Positions 30,705-40,093 of a stretch of 64,000 bases of DNA are shown piece by piece. The position numbers and the translations under genes are program-made. The DNA is taken from NCBI RefSeq assembly GCF_034427455.1, contig NZ_JAXQNN010000002.1:186001-250000 (forward strand), written 5' to 3'. Numbering within the stretch: the first letter of the stretch is position 1; each line of letters begins with the position of its first letter. Source of the DNA: Jeotgalibacillus haloalkalitolerans (lineage in GTDB: Bacteria > Bacillota > Bacilli > Bacillales > Jeotgalibacillaceae). The notes beneath the pieces are model-generated. The model had not been told where the DNA came from, searched no databases, and worked only from the letters and a program-made list of their open reading frames with translations.

Positions 30705-30791
30705 CGAATGAACCTTTGCTTGGCATCGCGGTTACTCCGCCGTCTGCTCGGTAACTGGGGATTTTAAAAAAATTTTAGGAGGCTATTTACT
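30705..30791 (+). promoter_or_regulatory. Structured rpsO leader, candidate S15-binding RNA
   Basis: The 87 nt between the promoter and rpsO contain GGTTAC (30730-30735) pairing with GTAACT (30751-30756, one G-T pair) around a GC-rich interior, then an A/T-rich stretch and the AGGAGG site. S15 represses its own mRNA through leader structures in several phyla, including Geobacillus. Assignment here is by position and pairing only. Confidence 0.5.
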
Positions 30792-31061
30792 ATGGCTATT
30801 ACTCAAGAACGCAAGAACGAAATCATTCAGGAATTCCGCACTCACGAAGGAGATACAGGATCTGTAGAAGTACAGGTTGCGATTCTTACAGAAGATATCA
30901 ACAACCTGAACCAGCACCTTCGTACTCATAAGAAAGACCACCATTCACGTCGCGGACTATTCAAAATGGTAGGACGTCGCCGTAACTTGTTAGCTTACCT
31001 TCGTAATAACGACGTAGCTCGTTACCGCGAACTAATCAACAAGCTTGGTCTTCGTCGATAA
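30792..31061 (+). CDS. rpsO: Ribosomal protein S15
   Basis: S15 binds the central domain of 16S rRNA early in 30S assembly. The 89 residues are the complete four-helix protein with the signature [20 protein letters not shown] and the [13 protein letters not shown] end. The ATG follows TTTAGGAGG. Expressed from its own promoter and followed by a strong terminator. Confidence 0.98.
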   Translation: MAITQERKNEIIQEFRTHEGDTGSVEVQVAILTEDINNLNQHLRTHKKDHHSRRGLFKMVGRRRNLLAYLRNNDVARYRELINKLGLRR

Positions 31062-31074
31062 GAATGCAATGATG

Positions 31075-31101
31075 AAAAGCGGGCCTCGTCCCGCTTTTTT
31101 A
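31075..31101 (+). terminator. Terminator after rpsO
   Basis: AAAAGCGGG (31075-31083) pairs with CCCGCTTTT (31090-31098), loop CCTCGT, T-run to 31100. Confidence 0.88.
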
Positions 31102-31186
31102 TTAGGATAAAAATGATACATTTTGTACATAGTGAAAAGAGCAGCAAAAATGATTTCCTATGTTTAACACAGAAAGGGGTTTTTAG

Positions 31187-33301
31187 ATGGATCAGAAGAA
31201 ACAGGTTTTCACAACCAACTGGGCAGGAAGAGAACTTACAGTTGAAGTTGGTCAACTCGCAAAGCAGGCAAGTGGAGCTGCACTTATCCGATATGGCGAT
31301 ACAGTTGTACTAAGTACGGCAGTTGGTTCTAAAGAGCCAAAGCCGCTCGACTTCTTCCCATTAACCGTTAATTATGAAGAAAGAATGTATTCAGTCGGTA
31401 AAATTCCGGGTGGATTTATTAAGCGTGAGGGACGCCCAAGTGAGCGTGCTGTATTAACAAGCCGTCTGATTGACCGTCCGATCCGTCCTTTATTCCCGGA
31501 TGGATTCCGTAATGATGTTCAGATTATGAGTATGGTTATGAGTGTAGATCAGGATTGCTCATCTGAAATGGCAGCAATGTTTGGATCTTCACTTTCACTT
31601 TGTGTTTCTGATATTCCATTTGGCGGACCGATCGCCGGTGTAATGGTTGGATTAATTGATGGAGAGTTTATTATCAATCCGACAATTGAACAGCAGCACA
31701 AGAGTGAAATGGAATTAATTGTTGCAGGTACAAAAGATGCGATCAATATGGTTGAGGCAGGCGCTTTTGAAGTATCAGAAGAAAAGATGCTTGAAGCAAT
31801 TATGTTCGGTCACGAAGAAATTAAAAAGCTGATTGCATTCCAGGAAGAGATTGTTGCAGCATGCGGTAAAGAAAAAAGAGAGATCGTGCTTGCAGAGCTT
31901 GATGCTGATGTAGTGGGCAGAATGCAGGAGATGGCCGGAGAAAAGCTGGTCTCTGCTGTACAGACACACGAAAAGCATGCGAGAGATGAAGCAATCTCCA
32001 CTGTGAAAAATGAAGTGCTTGCTGTTCTTGAAGAGGAAGAAGCAGATGAGGACTACGTGAAAGATGCGAAAAAAGCACTTGATCAGATGGTCAAAGCTGA
32101 AGTCCGACGCCAGATCACACAGGACAAGCTTCGTCCGGATGGCCGTAAGCCAAATGAAATCAGACCGCTGTCATCAGAAGTTGGAACGCTGCCAAGAACG
32201 CACGGATCCGGTCTTTTCACCCGCGGTCAGACTCAGGCGCTTAGTATTGCGACACTGGGACCACTGGGTGATGTTCAGATTATTGATGGTCTTGGTCTTG
32301 AAGAATCCAAGCGATTCATGCACCATTACAACTTCCCGTTATTCAGCGTAGGGGAAACAGGTCCAATCCGCGGACCGGGCCGTCGTGAAATCGGTCACGG
32401 TGCACTTGGTGAACGTGCACTTGAAAAAGTTCTTCCTGATGAAAAGGACTTCCCTTACACGATCCGTCTTGTATCAGAAGTACTTGAGTCTAACGGGTCA
32501 ACTTCACAGGCAAGTATCTGTGCAAGTACGCTTGCAATGATGGATGCAGGTGTACCGTTGAAAGCTCCTGTAGCGGGTATTGCGATGGGTCTTGTAAAAT
32601 CAGGAGAGGATTATACAATTCTTACTGATATTCAGGGAATGGAAGATTTCCTTGGTGACATGGACTTTAAAGTAGCGGGTACAGCTAAAGGTGTAACGGC
32701 ACTTCAAATGGATATTAAGATTGAAGGTCTGACAAAAGAAATTCTTGAAGAAGCACTGATGCAGGCAAAAGAAGGCAGAATGCACATTCTGGATTCGATG
32801 CTTGCTACAATCAGTGAACCGAGAAAAGAACTTTCTGAATACGCACCAAAAATTATTCAGCTATCAATTAATCCTGACAAAATCCGCGACGTCATTGGAC
32901 CAAGTGGTAAAACAATCAATAAGATTATTGAAGAAACAGGCGTTAAAATTGATATCGAGCAGGATGGCACAGTCTTCATTGCTTCAGCTGACTCTGAAAT
33001 GAACGCGAAAGCGAAGCAAATCATCGAAGATATGGTCAGAGAAGCAAAAGTAGGGCAAAACTACCTTGGAAAAGTGAAACGCATTGAGAAGTTCGGTGCT
33101 TTCGTTGAGATCTTCAGTGGTAAAGATGGGCTTGTGCATATTTCTGAACTTCAGGAAGAACGTACGAACAAAGTGGAAGATGTTCTTTCACTTGGAGACC
33201 AGATTGAAGTGAAGGTAACAGAAATTGATAATCAGGGACGTGTAAACCTGTCCCGAAAAGCTGTTCTGAAAGAGCAGAAAGAAAGAGAAGAACAGAAATA
33301 A
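31187..33301 (+). CDS. pnp: Polynucleotide phosphorylase
   Basis: PNPase degrades RNA 3' to 5' using phosphate, as part of the RNA decay machinery together with RNase Y, also encoded in this window. The 704-residue protein has two RNase PH-like domains separated by a helical domain, then a KH domain ([20 protein letters not shown]) and an S1 domain ([20 protein letters not shown]). The [20 protein letters not shown] motif marks the second core domain. The ATG follows AGAAAGGGG. Confidence 0.97.
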   Translation: MDQKKQVFTTNWAGRELTVEVGQLAKQASGAALIRYGDTVVLSTAVGSKEPKPLDFFPLTVNYEERMYSVGKIPGGFIKREGRPSERAVLTSRLIDRPIRPLFPDGFRNDVQIMSMVMSVDQDCSSEMAAMFGSSLSLCVSDIPFGGPIAGVMVGLIDGEFIINPTIEQQHKSEMELIVAGTKDAINMVEAGAFEVSEEKMLEAIMFGHEEIKKLIAFQEEIVAACGKEKREIVLAELDADVVGRMQEMAGEKLVSAVQTHEKHARDEAISTVKNEVLAVLEEEEADEDYVKDAKKALDQMVKAEVRRQITQDKLRPDGRKPNEIRPLSSEVGTLPRTHGSGLFTRGQTQALSIATLGPLGDVQIIDGLGLEESKRFMHHYNFPLFSVGETGPIRGPGRREIGHGALGERALEKVLPDEKDFPYTIRLVSEVLESNGSTSQASICASTLAMMDAGVPLKAPVAGIAMGLVKSGEDYTILTDIQGMEDFLGDMDFKVAGTAKGVTALQMDIKIEGLTKEILEEALMQAKEGRMHILDSMLATISEPRKELSEYAPKIIQLSINPDKIRDVIGPSGKTINKIIEETGVKIDIEQDGTVFIASADSEMNAKAKQIIEDMVREAKVGQNYLGKVKRIEKFGAFVEIFSGKDGLVHISELQEERTNKVEDVLSLGDQIEVKVTEIDNQGRVNLSRKAVLKEQKEREEQK

Positions 33302-33305
33302 GATA

Positions 33306-33331
33306 AAAACCGGCTGCTTCAGCCGGTTTTT
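33306..33331 (+). terminator. Terminator after pnp
   Basis: AAAACCGGCTG (33306-33316) pairs perfectly with CAGCCGGTTTT (33320-33330), loop CTT. Confidence 0.88.
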
Positions 33332-33460
33332 CTATGCAATTTAATCGTGAAAAAGATGAAACAGACTAAGTTTACCGGTTTTAAAGCTTTCACAGATGAA
33401 AAAAATCGATAACCATAGTAAAATGTTTCATTAAGTGCAATAAGTTTAGGAGATGTTTTT

Positions 33461-34696
33461 ATGATTACACGTCACACCTGTAAAAATGGTTTAAGAATTG
33501 TATATGAGCACATACCTTCAGTAAGATCTGCTGCAGTAGGAATCTGGATCGGTACAGGCTCCAGGGATGAAAATCAGCATAATAACGGTATTTCCCACTT
33601 TATAGAGCATATGCTGTTCAAAGGCACAAAAGAACGTTCTGCAAGAAAAATTGCAGAGGAATTTGACAGAATTGGCGGACATGTCAATGCATTTACATCC
33701 AAGGAATATACATGTTATTACGCAAAAGTACTGGATAATCATGCGAAGCATGCATTAGAAGTGCTTGCAGACATGTTCTTTAACTCAGTGTATGATGCAG
33801 ATGAGCTGGAAAAAGAAAAAAATGTTGTACTTGAAGAAATTAAAATGTATGAGGACACACCTGATGATATCGTGCATGATCTGCTTGGAGAAGCAGTTTA
33901 CGGCAACCATCCTCTTGGTTTCCCGATCCTTGGAACTGAGTCTACATTAAAGTCATTTTCAAGTGATGACCTGAAGAAATATGTGTACGAGATGTACCGT
34001 CCTGAAGATGTAGTGGTTTCCGTTGCCGGAAATATTGGTCCAGAATTTATAAAAGAGATCGAAGCGTTATTCGGTGACTATACTTCTTCTTTAAATGATA
34101 GAAATAAAAATGAACAGCCTGTCTTTTATAATCACCATTTATCAAGAAGAAAAGAAACTGAACAGGCACACCTGTGTCTCGGGTTCGACGGTCTTCCGAT
34201 CGGGCATGAGGATACTTACAGCCTGATCGTCATGAATAACGTGCTGGGCGGCAGTATGTCATCAAGACTGTTTCAGGATGTCAGAGAAGATAAAGGACTT
34301 GCTTATTCAGTCTTTTCCTACCATTCAGCCCATCGTGACAGCGGTCTGTTAACAATTTATGCCGGCACAGGAGCTGAGCAGCTGGACGCCCTTTACGAAA
34401 CGATCCAGTCAACAACAGCAAAGTTAAAGGCAGATGGCTTAACAGATGATGAACTTGACTCTTCTAAAGAACAGTTAAAAGGTAATCTGGTACTGGGCCT
34501 TGAGAGCACAAATGCAAGAATGAGCCGAAACGGTAAAAATGAATTAATGCTTGGCAGACACCGTTCAATGGATGAACTGATTGAAAAAATTGATCAGGTA
34601 TCACAGGCGTCTGTTAAAAGGGTGGCGGATCAGATCCTCGGAGGCAGCTTTGCTTCATCCGTTATATCACCCCAGGGAGAAAAAGTTTCAATATAA
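33461..34696 (+). CDS. mlpA: M16-family zinc metalloprotease (MlpA/YmxG)
   Basis: An M16 (pitrilysin/mitochondrial processing peptidase-like) protease of 411 residues. The inverted zinc motif HxxEH is present in HFIEHMLFKG near residue 46, with the downstream Glu ligand around EKNVVLEEIKMYEDTPDD. The second half is the non-catalytic M16 repeat (GSMSSRLFQDVREDKGLAYS). There is no signal peptide. In B. subtilis the gene lies between ylxY and ymxH; here it directly follows pnp, with no ylxY-type deacetylase between. Confidence 0.92.
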   Translation: MITRHTCKNGLRIVYEHIPSVRSAAVGIWIGTGSRDENQHNNGISHFIEHMLFKGTKERSARKIAEEFDRIGGHVNAFTSKEYTCYYAKVLDNHAKHALEVLADMFFNSVYDADELEKEKNVVLEEIKMYEDTPDDIVHDLLGEAVYGNHPLGFPILGTESTLKSFSSDDLKKYVYEMYRPEDVVVSVAGNIGPEFIKEIEALFGDYTSSLNDRNKNEQPVFYNHHLSRRKETEQAHLCLGFDGLPIGHEDTYSLIVMNNVLGGSMSSRLFQDVREDKGLAYSVFSYHSAHRDSGLLTIYAGTGAEQLDALYETIQSTTAKLKADGLTDDELDSSKEQLKGNLVLGLESTNARMSRNGKNELMLGRHRSMDELIEKIDQVSQASVKRVADQILGGSFASSVISPQGEKVSI

Positions 34697-34706
34697 ATGC
34701 TGTTAA

Positions 34707-34737
34707 GGGTGGGACATATGTGTCTCATCCTTTTTTT
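34707..34737 (+). terminator. Terminator after mlpA
   Basis: GGGTGGGACA (34707-34716) pairs with TGTCTCATCC (34721-34730) with two G-T pairs, loop TATG, then seven T's. Confidence 0.85.
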
Positions 34738-34900
34738 ATATTTCTTAAAGTTAAGCATATATTTGAAGATCAGCAACTTTATTGACGGTTAGTCCATGAT
34801 TGTTTCTGTCTGGCTGTCAGTTGCGGCGAATAGCATTGTGGAGACCAGTAAACCGGTCTGCTTAATCATGTAAGACATTCAAAACAGGGGAGGAAATATA

Positions 34901-35185
34901 ATGAGAATGAGTGAACTTTACCGTAAAGAAATGATTAATATAGATCAGGCAGAAAGAATGGGGATTTTGGGTAATGCTGATGTTGAGTTTAATGATGAAA
35001 CAGGAGAGATCATCAATATACTGGTTCCGGCTGGAAAAACAAATCCTTTTAACAGGTCAAAAGATGAGTATGCAATTCCGTGGAAAAGTGTTCATGCAGT
35101 AGGGAAAGAGTTGATTCTTATTAAAGGAAAACAATCACAAGTAGAGCAGCAATTACATAATATACCGGAGAATAAAGAAGAATGA
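34901..35185 (+). CDS. ymxH: YlmC/YmxH family sporulation-associated PRC-barrel protein
   Basis: A 94-residue protein of the YlmC/YmxH family, a PRC-barrel-like fold. It begins with the typical MRMSELYRKEMINIDQAERM stretch, then the DVEFNDETGEIINILVP strand pair, and the AIPWKSVHAVGKELILI end. Function is unknown; B. subtilis ymxH sits just before the dipicolinate synthase genes, as here. The ATG follows AGGGGAGGA. The 204 bp before it hold the mlpA terminator and a small hairpin (AGACC 34842-34846 with GGTCT 34855-34859). I could not identify a convincing sporulation promoter there. Confidence 0.9.
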   Translation: MRMSELYRKEMINIDQAERMGILGNADVEFNDETGEIINILVPAGKTNPFNRSKDEYAIPWKSVHAVGKELILIKGKQSQVEQQLHNIPENKEE

Positions 35186-35201
35186 AGTGAGTGGATGCTT
35201 G

Positions 35202-36086
35202 GTGAATAGAGAGGGCTTAATCGGAAAGAAAACAGCTGTCATTGGAGGCGACGCAAGACAGCTTGTGATCGCTGAAGCATTATGCAAAAAAGGTGCCGAA
35301 GTTTTTTTATGCGGCTTTGATCAGTTAAATCTGACTGAGCCGGGATACAGGAAAGTACTGATTGGGGAGATCCCTTATGAAGCGCTTGATGCACTGATTT
35401 TTCCGGTCAGCGGGATTTCATCCAGCGGGGAAATTAAATCTTCTTTCAGTGCCTCTAATCTCACCATCAGTCACGATCTGTTGAAAAGAACACCGGAAAA
35501 ATGCTTATTATTTTCAGGTATTCAAACACCATGGACGTCTGAAAGTGCAAAAGAGTTTATCTGTCTGTTTGAGCAGGATGATATTGCCATTCAAAACTCA
35601 ATTCCAACCGTTGAAGGATTACTTTGGCTGATGATCCAGCATACAGATTATACAATTCATGGTGCAAATATAACCATTACCGGATGTGGAAGGGTAGGAG
35701 TAACTGCTGCCAGGGTCCTTCATGCGCTCGGTGCGAATGTCACCGCTTTATCAGTTGTAAAAGCAGAGATTGCAAGAATGCATGAACTGGGTGTTAGTGC
35801 AGAGTCATTAAAAAACTTAGATGAATACTTAACTGACACCAATGTTTGGATTAATACAATCCCGGGTCTGGACTTGATCAATGAAAGAACTTTATCTGCA
35901 TGTCATCCAGGTATCTTTATTATCGAACTTGCTTCTCATCCAGCTGTCAGACAGCAGGAACTGGCCAGGCAGAAAAATATAAATTACTTAGAAGCGCCAA
36001 GCCTTCCCGGACTGATAGCACCAAAGACAGCCGGTGAAATACTGGCTAAGGCTATTCTCGATCAGATTATTGAAAAAGGAGAGTAA
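35202..36086 (+). CDS. dpaA: Dipicolinate synthase subunit A
   Basis: With DpaB this NAD(P)-binding subunit makes dipicolinic acid for the spore core, in the mother cell. The protein shows an N-terminal KTAVIGGDARQLVIAEAL loop, the conserved DDIAIQNSIPTVEGLLWL segment and a Rossmann fold (ITGCGRVGVTAARVL). The C-terminal SLPGLIAPKTAGEILA is also present. The frame is open from a GTG at 35187. I prefer the GTG at 35202, which follows GAGTGG by 7 bp and gives 294 residues, near the usual 297. Confidence 0.93.
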   Translation: MNREGLIGKKTAVIGGDARQLVIAEALCKKGAEVFLCGFDQLNLTEPGYRKVLIGEIPYEALDALIFPVSGISSSGEIKSSFSASNLTISHDLLKRTPEKCLLFSGIQTPWTSESAKEFICLFEQDDIAIQNSIPTVEGLLWLMIQHTDYTIHGANITITGCGRVGVTAARVLHALGANVTALSVVKAEIARMHELGVSAESLKNLDEYLTDTNVWINTIPGLDLINERTLSACHPGIFIIELASHPAVRQQELARQKNINYLEAPSLPGLIAPKTAGEILAKAILDQIIEKGE

Positions 36087-36090
36087 GCAG

Positions 36091-36690
36091 ATGCTGGAAG
36101 GAAAAAGAATTGGTTTTGGATTTACTGGCTCCCACTGCACTTATCATTTAGCATTACCGCAATTAATAAAACTGAAGGAAATGGGCGCTGACATTATACC
36201 TGTTGTCAGCTTCACGATGCAGACAACTAATACAAGATTCGGCGAGGGTGAAGAATGGGTCAAAAAAATTGAAAAGGCAGCCGGTCACCCATGTATCAGA
36301 ACAATAGCAGAAGCTGAACCGCTTGGACCGGCTACACCACTCGATTGTATGGTGATTGCACCATTGACAGGGAATTCTCTTGCCAAGCTCGCCAATGCGT
36401 TGACAGATTCACCTGTGTTAATGGCAGCTAAAGCGACTATGCGTAATCATAAACCGGTCGTCACCGCAATATCAACCAATGATGGTCTTGGATTGAACGG
36501 GATGAATCTGATGAAGCTGATGGCTGCAAAGAATTTATTTTTTGTCCCATTCAGTCAGGATGATCCAGAGAATAAACCGAACTCATTAGTCGCACATATG
36601 GAGGAAATTCCTGAGACGGTTGTGCAGGCAATTAAAGGAAGGCAGCATCAGCCTGTCATAACCTTACGTTCTTTGAGTAAAAGAGATTGA
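36091..36690 (+). CDS. dpaB: Dipicolinate synthase subunit B (flavoprotein)
   Basis: Flavoprotein partner of DpaA. The ATG at 36091 follows AAAGGAGAG and gives 199 residues, the family length. The longer frame from 36034 overlaps dpaA in another frame and is rejected. Signatures include IGFGFTGSHCTYHLALPQ, the CMVIAPLTGNSLAKLANAL flavin-binding stretch and VLMAAKATMRNHKPVV. The stop lies within the -35 region of the next promoter. Confidence 0.93.
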   Translation: MLEGKRIGFGFTGSHCTYHLALPQLIKLKEMGADIIPVVSFTMQTTNTRFGEGEEWVKKIEKAAGHPCIRTIAEAEPLGPATPLDCMVIAPLTGNSLAKLANALTDSPVLMAAKATMRNHKPVVTAISTNDGLGLNGMNLMKLMAAKNLFFVPFSQDDPENKPNSLVAHMEEIPETVVQAIKGRQHQPVITLRSLSKRD

Positions 36691-36716
36691 GAAATTGAAA
36701 GAATAAATGATACAAT
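36687..36716 (+). promoter_or_regulatory. Probable vegetative promoter of asd-dapG-dapA
   Basis: TTGAGA (36687-36692) overlaps the dpaB stop codon; 18-bp spacer; TACAAT (36711-36716). It would let the lysine/diaminopimelate genes be expressed in growing cells independently of the sporulation genes. The leader contains CTTTACCTGT pairing with ACAGGGAAAG, one mismatch. Confidence 0.65.
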
Positions 36717-36790
36717 GTGTTGTATGAATACACATTAGCGCTTTACCTGTCTAACGCATCACAGGGAAAGAGTAGAAGGGAGTTTTTATT

Positions 36791-37834
36791 ATGAAAGGTA
36801 CAGGATACAATGTAGCAGTAGTAGGTGCAACAGGAGCAGTCGGAACTCAGATGCTTTCAATGCTTGAGCAGAGGGATTTTCCAGTCGAAACAATTAAACT
36901 CCTTTCATCAGCCAGATCTGCAGGTCAGACGATACAGTTCAAAGGTGCTCCGGTAACTGTAGAAGAAGCAACACCAGAAAGCTTTGAAGGAATTGATATT
37001 GCCCTGTTTTCTGCAGGAGGAAGCATTTCAAAACAGCTTGCTCCTGAAGCGGCAAAACGCGGCGCAATTGTTATAGATAATACAAGCGCATTCAGAATGG
37101 ACCCGGATGTTCCGCTGGTCGTTCCTGAAGTGAATGAATTGGATCTTCAGCAGCATAAAGGTATTATTGCAAATCCGAATTGTTCAACGATTCAAATGGT
37201 TGCGGCGCTTGAGCCGATCAGAAAAGAGCTTGGACTGACGAAAGTGATTGTTTCTACGTATCAGGCAGTTTCGGGCGCAGGCGTACAGGCAATTGATGAA
37301 ATGAAAACACAGTCACAGGCAATTCTGAATGGTGAAGAGCCTGAAGCAAATGTTTTACCTGTTAAAGGTGATCAGAAGCATTATCAGATCGCTTTTAATG
37401 CTGTTCCGCAAATTGATGTATTTGATACAAACGGCTATACATTTGAAGAAATGAAAATGATTAATGAAACCAAGAAAATCATGCATATGCCGGAGCTTAA
37501 GGTCTCAGCTACCTGTGTAAGACTCCCGGTTGAAACAGGGCATGCAGAATCTGTTTATATTGAAGTGTCGGAAAAAGGGAAAAATACGGCTGATATTCAC
37601 AGAATTCTGTCAGAAGCTCCTGGCGTTACACTGCAGGATAACCCTGATCAGCAGGAATACCCGATGCCTAGCACAGCAGCAGGCAAAACAGATGTATTTG
37701 TCGGCAGAGTTAGAAAAGATCCCGATGAGGATCATGGATTCCATATGTGGATTGTGTCAGATAACCTATTAAAAGGAGCTGCGTGGAATTCAGTACAAAT
37801 CGCAGAAAGTCTGATAAAACTAAAACTTGTATAA
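36791..37834 (+). CDS. asd: Aspartate-semialdehyde dehydrogenase
   Basis: Makes aspartate semialdehyde from aspartyl phosphate with NADPH, the branch to lysine, DAP, methionine and threonine. The 347 residues have the N-terminal [13 protein letters not shown] Rossmann loop and the catalytic Cys in NPNCSTIQM (C131). The substrate-binding region YQAVSGAG and the later [10 protein letters not shown] with the catalytic His are also seen. The ATG follows AGAAGGGAG. First gene of asd-dapG-dapA. Confidence 0.96.
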   Translation: MKGTGYNVAVVGATGAVGTQMLSMLEQRDFPVETIKLLSSARSAGQTIQFKGAPVTVEEATPESFEGIDIALFSAGGSISKQLAPEAAKRGAIVIDNTSAFRMDPDVPLVVPEVNELDLQQHKGIIANPNCSTIQMVAALEPIRKELGLTKVIVSTYQAVSGAGVQAIDEMKTQSQAILNGEEPEANVLPVKGDQKHYQIAFNAVPQIDVFDTNGYTFEEMKMINETKKIMHMPELKVSATCVRLPVETGHAESVYIEVSEKGKNTADIHRILSEAPGVTLQDNPDQQEYPMPSTAAGKTDVFVGRVRKDPDEDHGFHMWIVSDNLLKGAAWNSVQIAESLIKLKLV

Positions 37835-37861
37835 TGCGCACTCTCAGAGAGGAGCGTAACT

Positions 37862-39046
37862 TTGCCAATTTCAGTGTTGAAATTCGGTGGTACTTCTTTA
37901 TCTGAATCATATAAAAGGGAAGCAGCAGTTCTGAATGTAAAACGTGAATTAGAGCGTAAACACCAGGTGATTGCCGTTGTATCAGCTATGGGCAGAATGG
38001 GAGACCCGTATGCCACAGATACCCTGCTCTCACTGACTGATTCACGTGATCTGCCGTCCCACCAGAAATCTCTTTTACTGTCATGCGGGGAACTCATATC
38101 AGCGGCTGTATTTTCTGCCGCTCTTCACTACGAAGGAGTTAACAGTGAAATCCTGACAGGTAAACAGGCGGGAATCAAAACCCGGCAGACATATAACGCT
38201 GATATCAGCTCAGTCAATATCCAGGTTCTTCTAGAAGCATTAAAGTATACAGATGTGATTATCGTTCCAGGCTTCCAGGGGGAAGATGATAAAGGAAGAA
38301 CCTCTACTCTCGGTCGCGGCGGTAGTGATACATCCGCATGTGCAATCGCAGCAAGCATCAATGCTGCAGTATGTAGACTGTATACGGATGTGGCTGGTAT
38401 TATGAGTGGGGATCCTCGTATTGTCGATCATGCCGCGGTTGTGAATCGCCTGTCCTATGATGAGGCTTTTCATATTGCTCATCAGGGAGCTAAAATCATT
38501 CACCCGAAAGCAGTTGAATGGGCAAGGAAGGGAAGAATTCCTGTCTGGACAGGTGATTTATCGGGGGAAGGTGGAACGTGGATTGGTTCATCTGAAGATT
38601 CAACAGATTCCATCCACTCTGTAACCGCTGTTGAGAACCTTGTTCAGATATCTGTGCAGGCACAGGACTGTGATTCTATTTTCAGATTACTTGCTGAAGA
38701 AGGGATCAGTATAGATCTGATTTCAATTCAGCCGATTGAAGTAAAGTTTACCATTCAGCAGGAAGATTATGCTGATTTGAAAATGATCTTGAACAACCAG
38801 CAAATATACTTCAAATCCAGAGAGCACGTGTCCAAGATTGCATTAATCGGAAGCAGTATTGCAGGACGTCCAGGAGTAGCTTCTTCAATCGTAACCCTGC
38901 TGACAAAAAATCAAATCAGTATCTGGCAGACAGCTGACAGTCATTTAACGTTCTGGATCCTGCTTGACAGTGACAAGTCAGCATTGGCCCAGCAGCTGCT
39001 GCATCAGTTTTTTATAAAAAATGAACTAGTAACCATACAGGAGTGA
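37862..39046 (+). CDS. dapG: Aspartokinase I (DAP-sensitive type)
   Basis: Phosphorylates aspartate at the entry to the DAP/lysine branch; the B. subtilis orthologue is inhibited by meso-DAP. The 394 residues contain VLKFGGTSLSES, the GRGGSDTSACAIAA loop and two C-terminal ACT domains (SIFRLLAEEGISIDLISIQP and the VSKIALIGSSIAGRPGVASS region). The TTG start at 37862 is supported by AGAGAGGAG. The stop lies 5 bp before the chosen dapA start. Confidence 0.94.
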   Translation: MPISVLKFGGTSLSESYKREAAVLNVKRELERKHQVIAVVSAMGRMGDPYATDTLLSLTDSRDLPSHQKSLLLSCGELISAAVFSAALHYEGVNSEILTGKQAGIKTRQTYNADISSVNIQVLLEALKYTDVIIVPGFQGEDDKGRTSTLGRGGSDTSACAIAASINAAVCRLYTDVAGIMSGDPRIVDHAAVVNRLSYDEAFHIAHQGAKIIHPKAVEWARKGRIPVWTGDLSGEGGTWIGSSEDSTDSIHSVTAVENLVQISVQAQDCDSIFRLLAEEGISIDLISIQPIEVKFTIQQEDYADLKMILNNQQIYFKSREHVSKIALIGSSIAGRPGVASSIVTLLTKNQISIWQTADSHLTFWILLDSDKSALAQQLLHQFFIKNELVTIQE

Positions 39047-39051
39047 AGAAG

Positions 39052-39945
39052 ATGAATTTTGGCAGAGTTTCCACTGCAATGGCTACCCCATTTGATCAGT
39101 ACAATCACATTGATTACAGCAGATTGGAAAATCTTATTAATCACCTGATAGACAATGGAACAGATTCGCTCGTTGTGGCAGGCACAACGGGAGAATCTCC
39201 AACATTATCATCAAAAGAAAAAATCGAGCTATTTAAAGCAACTGTAGACATTGTCAACGGCAGAGTACCGGTTGTAGCAGGTACAGGTACAAATAACACT
39301 GAATCCAGCATCAGTCTGTCACTGGCTGCAAAAGACGCTGGGGTGGACGCAATCATGCTTGTGGCACCTTATTACAGCAAACCGAGTCAGGCGGGGTTAA
39401 AAAAACACTTTGAAGAAATAGCAAATCATGCTGGGCTGCCTGTCATGATTTATAATATCCCCGGGCGTTCAGCTGTCAATATTGAACCGGAAACAATCAT
39501 TGAGCTATCTAAGGTACCTAATATTGTTGCAGTGAAAGAGGCAAGTGGCAGCCTGGACCAGATGACAGAGATTATCGCAGGTACAGATGATCAATTTTCT
39601 GTATACAGCGGCGATGATGGACTGACTTTGCCACTTCTATCAATTGGAGGAGCAGGCGTTGTTTCAGTTACCTCTCATGTAGCAGGAAATGAAATGCAGA
39701 AGATGATCAGTTGCTTTCTGAATGGAGAACTTTCAAAAGCAGCTTCCATTCACCAGCTGCTGCTGCCTTTAACTAGAGCATTGTTTGCTCAGCCGAGTCC
39801 TTCACCGGTTAAGTCAGCATTAAATCATCAGGGAATATTATGCGGAGGTGTAAGGCTGCCGTTAGTGGAGCTTGATCAAAATGAAGAAATCGAGCTGCTA
39901 AATGCAGTCAGTCATTTTCAAACAGCAATGTCCCGTATTTCATAA
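39052..39945 (+). CDS. dapA: 4-hydroxy-tetrahydrodipicolinate synthase
   Basis: Condenses pyruvate with aspartate semialdehyde; the product feeds both DAP/lysine and, through dpaAB, dipicolinate. The ATG at 39052 follows AGGAG by 8 bp and gives 297 residues; a GTG at 39043 is the open alternative. Signatures are VVAGTTGESPTLS, YNIPGRSAVN and the Schiff-base lysine in VAVKEASG (about K162). A strong terminator follows. Confidence 0.95.
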   Translation: MNFGRVSTAMATPFDQYNHIDYSRLENLINHLIDNGTDSLVVAGTTGESPTLSSKEKIELFKATVDIVNGRVPVVAGTGTNNTESSISLSLAAKDAGVDAIMLVAPYYSKPSQAGLKKHFEEIANHAGLPVMIYNIPGRSAVNIEPETIIELSKVPNIVAVKEASGSLDQMTEIIAGTDDQFSVYSGDDGLTLPLLSIGGAGVVSVTSHVAGNEMQKMISCFLNGELSKAASIHQLLLPLTRALFAQPSPSPVKSALNHQGILCGGVRLPLVELDQNEEIELLNAVSHFQTAMSRIS

Positions 39946-39955
39946 AGATCATCAG

Positions 39956-39995
39956 AAGGTCTTTTTCCGATCCGGAAAAAGACCTTTCTATTTTT
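39956..39995 (+). terminator. Strong terminator after dapA
   Basis: AAGGTCTTTTTCCG (39956-39969) pairs perfectly over 14 bp with CGGAAAAAGACCTT (39973-39986), loop ATC, followed by TCTATTTTT. Confidence 0.9.
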
Positions 39996-40093
39996 GAAGG
40001 ATCACAAATACATGTACAGTTTTCCAATCTTACAGTATAATGAACACAGCTGTTTCAAAAGATCGGATAACATTTTTGTAGGAGGAAATCAGT

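Noticed and set aside
34739-34900. Sporulation-sigma promoter before ymxH/dpaA
   Set aside because: Searched for sigma-E, -F, -G and -K patterns; GCATATATT-like sequence at 34755 lacks a properly spaced partner.
36717-36790. Lysine riboswitch before asd
   Set aside because: Leader is only about 70 nt, far shorter than the L-box aptamer, and lacks its conserved segments.
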